From the NCBI GenBank assembly GCA_035048485.1, contig CM068582.1, positions 13,620,001-13,684,000 on the forward strand: 64,000 nt of DNA. The letters are read 5' to 3'. This document shows positions 56,401 to 64,000 of this stretch, in pieces. Source of the stretch: Pteria penguin (taxonomy: Eukaryota > Mollusca > Bivalvia > Pterioida > Pteriidae). The notes beneath the pieces are model-generated. The model was not told the origin of the DNA. It searched no databases and was given only the letters and a program-made list of their open reading frames with translations. Position numbers and translations under genes: made by a program. How positions within the stretch are numbered: the first letter of the stretch is position 1; each line of letters begins with the position of its first letter.

Positions 56401-59400
56401 ACAAGAATTAACCACATACACTACATGAAAATATAATCAAGAACATGTCTATATCTTAGTTACTTAATATGGTCAGTTGACACGACAGTACTTTAAATGT
56501 TGTGAGCTAATGCGATTTACAGACTTTACTTTTTCCGTTTCCTCTGGATTAAAGGAACACACATCTAAATGTTCTAAAATTGCTTTCCACGTTAAAGGCA
56601 AAAACATCAGCACATAGTTCACAATATCAAAATCATACCGATTTTTTGATAAAGTTCTGGCATTGCCATTTCTACTTTTTCTCTCTGGAATAAATGATAT
56701 TCTGCCTGTTCTGCAGTTGCTGGAATAAGGTTGAATTGTCTGGCTACCGAATGCGATTCCTGTAAAATATGTTTTATGTCTTATACACTAAAAGAGTGAT
56801 AAAATGTAAAATTCAGTATCATAAATGAAAAAGGATTAAATATCAACATCAGGTAAGAATCCCATTGTGGACAGAGAGAGAGAGTGAGACAGAGAGATTA
56901 CAACAAAACGTATTGAATGTCACAATAATATACAATTATACAGTCAAAAGTGCCGAATGAAGATATTGATACGAAGTTAAGCGGTGATGTTCACTGAATC
57001 TATAGGGAAACGGCGTAATCAAATGGATTCTAATGGATCACTTAACCTTTTGATAATTCACAAAGACCAACAGGATGAGGGAGAAATTATAGAAATATAT
57101 CAAATCTTACTGTGTGAAAAACAGAAAAGAAGTATGATACAAGGAAGTATTGCGTAACATATGCGTATAGAATATAATAATATGTTTTACTTACCATGAT
57201 TTCTGTAGGAGTCCATCGTGATGTACCCCAATACATTGCCCAGCCTTGATTTATAACATATGTCATAGCTCGAACTATCTCTATTAGCAAACAACAAAAT
57301 CCAGTTTAAAAACATTACTTCACCTTAGATTGCTTAATATCTTTATACAGCATTTAACATATTTTATTCATTTACTACATGAATGTATGACATTATGAGA
57401 AATCTACATTATATTCTGAAGTTTATGTTACTATATAAATTCATCATTGAATGATTTCAGAACATGAAAAATTAAAAAGATGCGGTTTTCAAAAAGCTGG
57501 CTGATGCAAAGTAACAATATATATGTTTATGTATGCTTGAGTCTGGAAAATGAGAATACAATTTTATAAAGTCAGCGTGGCCTAGTGGTATCGCGTCGGA
57601 CTCCTGGTCGGGAGGCCGGGGTTCAAGTCACGCTCTGGTCATGTCGGTGTCAGGTCTTTCGGATGAGACAGTAAAAACTGAGGCCCCGTGTCATGGTATG
57701 CATGGCACGTTAAAGATCTCTCACTGCTTCAGGTGGGCTCGTTGCAAAAGTCAAAATTTGTATGCCCCGCATCAGGCAGATGCTGTCACCATATACGTGA
57801 AGTAGTCGTGGTGTGTCGTAAAACAAAAATGAATTAATCATATACAATTTTATACGGAAATTCAGTTTGGCTAAACACGAGAATAAGGTTTAAAAATAAC
57901 TTCTGGATGAAGAAAGTCAAAACCGTTGGTGTATTAGTATTTTTCAATATGCTTTCATCACTTCATAAAATATGAATAAAATACTCGTCACGAGGTTAAC
58001 AAAATTATCATTTAGTATTATGTCAGATGCAAGACTTTAAATCATAAAATAAGACGTATTTATTTATATACCTTCCATAGGCGTGTGCTGATCAGGTTTA
58101 TTTGCAAAAACAATGTCAACATATTCTAACTGCAGACGTTCCAGGGAGCCCCTCAGTCCTATAAATCCACAAGGATGTCAATGAATAAATCATAATCTGT
58201 ACAAAACCCAGTTTGGTTTTTATGTTTCAGTTATTTCTGTTCTGAGTAAAATATCTTTAATAAAACGCTTAGATAAAGTAGTGCAATGCAATACTCATAA
58301 TGCAAGACGGAAAAAAGGAAAAAGTGGTCGTTCACGTATTCTTGAAAAACGCGTAAGTAAATTGAAGAAATAAGCATCCTTTACCAATCGGTCACTTTAC
58401 GACAAAGTACTATAGGAAAATGCAAATGGTCATAAAATAGAAGACAGAAGACATCTGACCAAGCTTTATGACACAAATCACCAAGAACATGCACATAAAA
58501 TATTATTATAGTCATATCAACACAAAAACATTACAAAAATATTAAATTTTGATAAAATTAAGATATCGACTTAGGACGGTCAATTAAAGTTAAAAAAAAA
58601 CGTCACTCAGTTTGTGTGGTTAATCGGTTTGCGTGCACCAATCTTCCTCTTCAACGCAAAAACACCACATTCAAAGGGCACACATTCAAAATATTTATAC
58701 ATAACCCTCCATGTAGAGAATAAGGACCAGCATGCGTCCGGAGACGAGAGGTCATTACATTATTAACAAGAAACTTTTTATGAAATAATATTCTAGAATC
58801 ACAGATGGGTTAAGTGGCATCAAAATAAGTCGACCTTGATCTGTCTGTCTGTGAGCGAACTCACATCCTTGACCTGTAAGAGTCCCGACTATCAGTCAGA
58901 AGGGACACGGCTCAGGACCTTGTCTTCTCTGAAAAAATTGACACAGGACCCGCCATAGAGTCCTCATCACCGAGTTACCTGGCGTCCAGCTTTCAGGTAA
59001 ATTTGTATACGGCCGTCAAATATACCAATACAAGACATATGGTTTTGCTATGATCTCGGGATCATACTGTCTATGTCGAAGACGTTTATTTCATTTAATA
59101 CCCAACGAGATGAAATTACCCTTTTGATCATCCTTAGTTTGCACAGTAGATCGCAGTAGAAATTGGGAAGAGAAATTCCGCTGGATAGATGTTTTTCCGA
59201 ATTAAGATAACATGTCTCAAAAATTGAGGTTTTTGATATGTGTACCCCTGAGACAGACACATTCACAATGTGATTTGAATTTTTATCGAAAAAATTCAAA
59301 AACGTTAATACAGGCTCCAGCAAATCTAACCAATTGACAAATATAAATACCAAATGATGTCAATCTAGGGATATCACCATCTAAAGAAGGGAAATTTACA

Positions 59401-62400
59401 ATAGAAAATGCAAAGTCGTTTCGTTTATCGTATATGTTTTAAAAAAGTCAAATGATTCTAGTATTCAAGTCCAAGAAAGGTGTTTCTTTATCAGAACTAC
59501 CGGATTTAATTAATTGCATTTCAAGTGGATAATAATACCTTACACTGGTATATTCGACGCAATTAAGGCCTATGGTCAAAATGTCTTACCTTCAATGATA
59601 TGTTTTCTTGATAGTCCTTTTTCATTCTCTGCCCTGAAATATACATGAAATAATGTATAGAAGTATATAGATGTAAGTATATAAAAGCATATAGATGTAA
59701 TTGAATGGAAGTATATACATGTACCGTGCATGTACCGTGGACATTGGATTTGGGCGTGTAAAGCCGCGGACACGCGTGGACACTGTCCCTGTATATCGGC
59801 CATATTGACCGCGTATATAGGTGGTCATTTACCTGTGTCCGCGCCGTCAGACGGTCAAACGTGGACACGAAATATGTCCCGGTAAATGGGTATGATAGTG
59901 CTAAAAAGGCAGCGATCTTATGATGATGCGTATTGTGTTTGTTCAGTGAAGCATGAAAAATAACGAAATTAGACTTAAAGATATCTTGATTAATAATCAT
60001 TTAACATCTTTTTAAATCTCCTCTGCTTGATTACACAATGAATGTTTGAAATGTATCTTAAGGTATTCTGCTGTTCTAAATATTTTTAAAACTAGAACGC
60101 ATTTTTTATATAAAAATTGAAAATATAATGCGCACCTGGAGCACGGACGTATATGTTTTAGATATACCGTATATCTACTTGTCGTAAAAGTGCATCAATG
60201 GTATTTGAATGAAATCGGTAAAGACAAGCTGATTTGTTATTGTACAGATACGTGTATAAGTGTGATTTAAAAGAGAAAACTGAAGACATCTGACAAAGCT
60301 GTATGACAAAAGTCACCAAAGACATGCACACAAAAAATGATTTATTATTCCGAGAGTGTGCCGAGTTTCTTTGTAATACCTATTTCGGACTCTTAATTAA
60401 AGAAGGCAACGATCCGAATTGAAGAGCGCAATTACTACTTGTGGGGTCAGTTCAGTAAAGCCGACTTTAAAATCAAATAAATTCATATTATATGTGATAT
60501 GATATTCATTATTGATTGCTCTGATAAACATATTCAGATTTTGAAATATTACATGCGATTACGATGAAATACACGATTGATTAATTCTGGTAAATATTAA
60601 TACATATGGACATTGATCTTCATTCTATTTTATTCATTATTATTTTCTTTGGTCGGGTTTCTTCTTTTTTATGTATTCTTTTATCTTCCTGGTGAAGTGC
60701 AGGCAAACTTTTGAAAAATATTTATAATCTCAGAACAAAACACGCGCACTGGAGTCGCAAGGGAAACTAGAGTGTCGGTCGTTTTCTTACCTAAACAGGA
60801 AAGAAAAGTATCTTTCAGAAACACCCCCCCCCCCTTTAAATTTCTTAGCTTCTTACATATTCCTGCCAGATATAGGACCGTATGTATCTTATGATTTCAT
60901 CGGATACGATCGTCTAATTCCGTGTATTAATCAGTGTCATAAGTCAAACCCTTATTCGCTACCAGGATGAAGTAGAACAATAGACATCACACAACACGCG
61001 TGCTCCAGTCGTAAGGTTACCTGGACTAAGTGCCGTTTGACCTAAACAGAGAAGAACCCCCCCCCCCCCTTTTTTTTTATTGTTTTGTCTCGTTACATAT
61101 TCTTGCCCAATACGATCGTATCTATTTTTGTATTAATTTCACGGATACGATCATGCCATTATATATAAAAGATGATGACCCGACTGAACACTGAACCTTG
61201 CATGTTTTACATTAATACATACACAAATATATATTTTGGTTGTATTGAAAAAGTTTGAAATACGTTTGCAAACGATATCTCGTGCACAGCAGAGAGAGAG
61301 AGAGAGAGAGAGAGAAAAGGGGGGGGGGGGTTGACGTGTCGTTACTTTAACTCGGTCGTTAGGTGGCGTCGATCTTTCACTTAAATTTTTTGCCCTGTAG
61401 GCTTACAGCACAATGCTTAGACTTGCAATAGGAAAATCGCCCATTGCATTGGCGAATAAGATATTTGACTGAAACATCGTACAATTCTTCATACTCAACA
61501 AGTACAAATAAAAGAAGGGGGGGGGGGGGTATTCATTTTTGGGTTTTCTCCCTTTGCCGGAGATATGGTTCTTAGATTTTGCTGTTGAGGGGGAGTAATA
61601 AATCACAAGAAATCTGATAATAATTAATTTTCAAATATAAAATAGTAATGCTAGTACACAATTTATTAATACACACCCATATCTCGCTCTTTAAGAGTTA
61701 CCGGTACTTGAAAGAAGTCTTTAGCGACACTTAATTGTAAAAACATACTTTAACAGGTATTTTATAATGATTTTAATTAACCTTTCATGCAATGATTAAG
61801 ATCATTACTTTTGCTTAAAATAGTTAATTACTTAATCAGAACGCAAAAGAATTTCTTTGAAATTTTTTACGCGGAAATAAATAATCACGTAGTCAACAAA
61901 TATTAAACAGTATTTCAATTTATTATGAATATTATGAACCTTTATTCAAATGATAACATTATTTAATAAAGATCGGTAGATTGGTTTTATTTGATAAGGC
62001 ATTTATATTTTTAAAACCACATTTATTTGTCCTTAATATTGCCATCATGCATTATTATAAATGAATTACTTTGCATATAATAAGAGTGTAAATCGTGTGA
62101 GCAATTTGCATTTCTTTAACCTCAGATAGATTCTTCTAAATTCGTCTGTTAAATGAAGAATTACATGCATGTGGAAAAAACTTAACAGGCAAACATGTTA
62201 CTTTTTCGGTTGACTGAACAAATACAATAAAACAACTCAAACAACGTAAAGGCTATTATCAGTGCCGTATGTAGTTCAACTCTGAAACCGGTCTTGTCTC
62301 AATCTGAAGCTATCTACTGGCGTGGTCATTGAAAAACGGTCATTTTTTTCTTTCCTTTTGTATTAATTAACGAAATATTTCATGATACATTTGCAAAATA

Positions 62401-63576
62401 CCGGCCCATCTATGTAATATCCCTTACGTCCAATGGGGGACAGGTTAATTAAAAGGTGTGAAAACCTTGTCCGTTTTGACCACCAGAGGACAAATACAGG
62501 TAAAAGGTGTGAAAAACTTGTCCGTTTTTGACCTCGCGAGGACAAGTACAGGTAGATGGCAAATTGTATTAGAAAGCATTAACGTGGACAGAAAAGTGGC
62601 CTCGCGAGGTGTCCACGGAGGACAGACTTGGACAGCCCACCGTGGCAACGAGGATTTTCCAACTTCCACGCTACATGTACGGTAAGTATATAGAAGTATA
62701 AAGATGTAAGTATATAGAAGTATATACATGTAAGTATATAGGAGTATAGAAGTGTATAGATGTAAGTATATAGAAGTATATAGATGTAAGTATATAGAAG
62801 TATAAACATGTAATTATATAGGAGTATAAACATGTAATTATATAGGAGTATATAGATGTAAGTATATAGAAGTATATACATGTGAGTGCATAGGAGTATA
62901 TAGATGTAAGTATAAAGAAGTATATACATGTAAGTATATCGGAGTATATAGATGTAAGTATAAAGAAGTATATAGATGCAAGTATATAGAAGTATAAACA
63001 TGTAAGTTTATAGAAGTATATAGAAGTAAGTATATAGAAGTATATAGATTTAAGTATACAGAAGTATAAATATGTAAGTATATAGAAGTATATAGATGTA
63101 AGTATACAGAAGTATATAGGTGTAAGTATATAGAAGTATATAGATGTAAGTATATAGAAGTATATAGATGTAAGTGTATAGGAGTATATAGATGCAAGTA
63201 TAAAGAAGTATATAGATGTAAGTATATATAGAAGTATAAAGATGTAAGAATATAGATGTAAGTATATAGAAGTATATAGATGTAAGTATATAGAAGTATA
63301 TAGATTTAAGTATATAGAAGTATGTATTTGTAAGTATATGGAAGTACATACATGTAAGTATATTGAAGTATATACAAGTAAGTATATAGGAGTATATGGA
63401 TGTGAGTAAATAGAAGTATATACATGTAGGTATATAGAAGTAAGTAGTAATCTAATGACGAGGAGAAGTCATTCTTGCTTACTTACTTTCCACCCCAGTA
63501 GAGTTTCGTTGAAATTATGTAACTAGACCTTCTCCATCCCTTCTTTTTCAATATCTTTCCTAATGTAAGTTCCGCT
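53321..63576 (-). CDS. KCNAB: voltage-gated K+ channel beta subunit (gene span, 5' incomplete)
   Basis: Cytosolic Kv channel beta subunit of the aldo-keto reductase AKR6 family (vertebrate KCNAB1-3, fly Hyperkinetic). It forms a tetramer under Kv1-type channels and binds NADPH. Nine minus-strand exons (63487-63576, 59590-59633, 58072-58158, 57195-57280, 56639-56759, 55563-55657, 54656-54776, 54044-54132, 53321-53407) join with matching phases into 272 residues and a stop. Motifs in order: [18 protein letters not shown] (active-site Lys), [16 protein letters not shown] (active-site Asn), YWGTSRW and EQAEYH (cofactor contacts), [23 protein letters not shown]. The active-site Tyr and Asp exons and the N-terminal inactivation region lie beyond 64,000. 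Against mammalian Kv-beta from memory, the Glu of the MENI motif is Ser here. Confidence 0.95.
54044..54132 (-). CDS. KCNAB: KCNAB exon (GAS motif)
   Basis: Enters phase 1 and leaves phase 0 at CAA/GTAAGA. It encodes [20 protein letters not shown] and NIQAIQ. Gly, Ser and Gln of GASxxxQ contact NADP in the family; the following acidic residue is replaced by Ser. Confidence 0.94.
54656..54776 (-). CDS. KCNAB: KCNAB exon (YxWLKxKI)
   Basis: Enters phase 0 after TTCATTCAG and leaves phase 1 at ATAG/GTAACA. It encodes [20 protein letters not shown] and a helix ending MSQLAI. Confidence 0.95.
55563..55657 (-). CDS. KCNAB: KCNAB exon (WSPLA motif)
   Basis: Enters phase 1 after TTATAG and leaves phase 0 at AAG/GTAAGA. 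It encodes [20 protein letters not shown] and YSRAALK; the WSPLA loop, Lys and Arg contact the cofactor. Confidence 0.95.
55780..56395 (+). repeat. interspersed element 'family X', copy d
   Basis: One of the two most complete copies: AACATCTGACAAAGCTATAT, AACGACATTACAAAAATATT, CCGACTTAGGACGGTAAATT, GTAACCGGTTTACGGGCG, CCTCCATATAGAGAACAAGG, AGTAAACCGTGCTCTGCCC, with a second diverged core near 56,320. It lies in a KCNAB intron. Confidence 0.75.
56639..56759 (-). CDS. KCNAB: KCNAB exon (EQAEYH motif)
   Basis: Enters phase 0 after TTTACAG and leaves phase 1 at ATCG/GTATGA. It encodes [19 protein letters not shown] and FQREKVE; the Gln contacts NADP in the family. Confidence 0.95.
57195..57280 (-). 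CDS. KCNAB: KCNAB exon (WGTSRW motif)
   Basis: Enters phase 1 after CTAATAG and leaves phase 0 at ATG/GTAAGT. It encodes [20 protein letters not shown] and WTPTEIM; Ser and Arg contact the cofactor. Confidence 0.95.
57569..57841 (+). mobile_element. tRNA-derived SINE, copy 7 (full length)
   Basis: Head GTGGCCTAGTGGTATCGCGT, B-box GGGTTCAAGTCAC, the full body, and an AATGAATTAATC tail. It is flanked by the perfect 13-bp duplication ATACAATTTTATA at 57,556-57,568 and 57,842-57,854. It lies in a KCNAB intron, antisense to the gene, and belongs to the same GGTATCGCG subfamily as copy 4. Confidence 0.9.
58072..58158 (-). CDS. KCNAB: KCNAB exon (FANKPD motif)
   Basis: Phase 1 in and out. It encodes [20 protein letters not shown] and PDQHTPME. 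The Asn of FANKPD is an active-site residue in the family. Confidence 0.95.
58425..59000 (+). repeat. interspersed element 'family X', copy e
   Basis: Carries ACATCTGACCAAGCTTTATG, ATCGACTTAGGACGGTCAAT, GTGTGGTTAATCGGTTTGCG and the longest 3' part, to about 59,000 (GGACCCGCCATAGAGTCC, then TTACCTGGCGTCC). KCNAB intron, plus orientation. Confidence 0.75.
59590..59633 (-). CDS. KCNAB: KCNAB 44-bp exon
   Basis: Acceptor ATTTCAG, enters phase 2 and leaves phase 1 at GAAG/GTAAGA. It encodes [14 protein letters not shown]. The frame works only because the upstream exon ends two bases into the Lys codon of WGGK. Confidence 0.92.
59640..59721 (+). repeat. 24-bp tandem array, left fragment
   Basis: Diverged units of the GTAAGTATATAGAAGTATAT type, interrupted at 59,722 by the inverted-repeat element. 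The main part resumes at 62,685. Confidence 0.8.
60265..60350 (+). repeat. interspersed element 'family X', copy f (short)
   Basis: GAAGACATCTGACAAAGCTG and ATGACAAAAGTCACCAAAGA, then GACATGCACAC, match the 5' part of the family only. Nested in the inverted-repeat element. Confidence 0.65.
61290..61331 (+). repeat. (GA)n followed by a G run
   Basis: About 12 GA dinucleotides, AAAA, then about 12 G. Similar poly-G/C runs occur near 60,825, 61,059 and 61,517. Confidence 0.92.
62453..62560 (+). repeat. two ~51-bp direct repeats inside the element's right end
   Basis: AAGGTGTGAAAA, CTTGTCCGTTTT, GACC, then GAGGACAA and TACAGGTA occur twice in succession. They carry some of the subterminal GGACA motifs. 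Confidence 0.75.
62685..63445 (+). repeat. 24-bp tandem array, main part
   Basis: About 30 units of GTAAGTATATAGAAGTATAT followed by AGAT or ACAT, with frequent single changes. It lies in the KCNAB intron close to the exon at 63,487. Long Tyr/Leu/Ile-rich minus-strand open frames across it are repeat artefacts. Confidence 0.93.
63487..63576 (-). CDS. KCNAB: KCNAB most 5' exon in the window (STKLYWGGK)
   Basis: Acceptor CTTTTCAG; enters with one base of a split codon, leaves phase 2 at AA/GTAAGT. It encodes [19 protein letters not shown] and [11 protein letters not shown]. The Lys of STK is an active-site residue. The preceding exon, which should encode the NLFDTAEVY-type active-site Tyr and Asp, is outside the window. 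Confidence 0.93.
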
Positions 63577-64000
63577 CTGAAAAGATATTATTATCTGAAT
63601 GTTAATAAGTGAGATGCATATCTAAACATTTTGAACACTAAACTGGTTCGTCAAAAATATATTCGCGCATCAGAAATGAGGTGAAAGATATGATAGGTGC
63701 TGTTGATGGTAATATACATTAGATGTACAAAAAGGCAATATATTGATTCTGAAAGTTAAAAAACTATACAAATAAAAATAAATAGAAATAGATTTTATTT
63801 CTGTATTTATAATTACATGTAATTATAAGATTTATGCAGTTTCGTCGACGTCTTAATTTTTACAGTTAAGACATAATAAATCAAAACATCAGAGCATGTT
63901 TTACATGAATCTATAACATAAACATGAATTCTGCTTCAATTTTAGGTTTATGCTCGTGCTGATAAAATGTTAAAAAAAAATTTTCTTACAGAATCCAAAA
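63577..64000 (-). other. KCNAB intron, right edge
   Basis: AT-rich sequence with no further exon recognised before the window ends. Confidence 0.5.

Larger units (their letters stand above)
59724..62682. mobile_element. 2.96-kb non-autonomous DNA transposon with 25-bp TIRs
   Basis: The ends 59,724-59,748 and 62,658-62,682 are inverted repeats matching at 21 of 25 positions, beginning CCGTGCATGTACCGTGG and, on the other strand, CCGTACATGTAGCGTGG. A TA stands on each side (59,722-59,723 and 62,683-62,684). Removing the element and one TA rejoins TATACATG-TA-AGTATATAG, a sequence present intact elsewhere in the flanking tandem array, so the empty site is visible. About seven GGACA/TGTCC motifs lie in the left 160 bp and about eight in the right 220 bp, like subterminal transposase sites. 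No transposase is recognised. It contains a family X fragment near 60,265. Confidence 0.78.

Noticed and set aside
62445..63349. Overlapping minus-strand open frames rich in Tyr, Leu and Ile (up to 140 residues)
   Set aside because: They are translations of the 24-bp tandem array, open in several frames at once, with no domain.

Overview
The window is animal nuclear DNA, AT-rich, with small exons in long introns. It is most likely from a bivalve mollusc. The basis is the gene content (annulin/hemocyte-type transglutaminase, a short EGF-like receptor with a signalling tail, a Kv channel beta subunit), a tRNA-headed SINE family of the type I associate with bivalves, GACCTTGACC-rich repeats and frequent ACATGTA words. 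The species is not determinable by eye.

Three spliced genes can be rebuilt. (1) About 11.15-19.31 kb, minus strand: 3' part of an EGF-like (MEGF/Draper-type) transmembrane receptor. Six exons join in phase and the tail carries three evenly spaced YxxI/L motifs; the signal-peptide exon was not found. (2) 30,570-48,695, plus strand: a complete transglutaminase gene. Fifteen exons join into one 2,283-nt frame (760 residues), with the Cys-His-Asp triad at 328/389/412 and a TATA-like box and AATAAA signal at its ends. (3) 53,321-63,576, minus strand: the last nine coding exons (272 residues) of a voltage-gated K+ channel beta subunit (KCNAB/Hyperkinetic, aldo-keto reductase fold); its 5' exons lie past the right edge. 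Genes 2 and 3 converge across about 4.6 kb.

The rest is repeat-rich. 0-3.7 kb holds a SINE with target duplications, an interspersed element and an internally deleted Ty3/gypsy-type LTR retrotransposon. 5.5-6.1 kb holds a broken Tc1/mariner-like transposase, followed by fold-back DNA. 12.4-17.5 kb holds three arrays rich in TGACCT/AGGTCA. 24.3-26.5 kb is a purine-rich 88-89 bp minisatellite and 28.9-29.9 kb a 46-47 bp satellite. SINEs sit in introns of genes 2 and 3.

The most unusual structures are: (a) intron 6 of the transglutaminase gene, where a 37-bp repeat beginning at the intron's own 5' splice site is amplified about 119 times over 4.4 kb, so each unit carries the same GTAAGTAT donor; (b) a 2.96-kb element in the large KCNAB intron with 25-bp inverted ends and a TA duplication, inserted inside a 24-bp tandem array whose empty site can be read directly; (c) the triple-tyrosine, ITAM-like tail of the EGF-like receptor and a possible internal first exon that would yield a short adaptor-like isoform.
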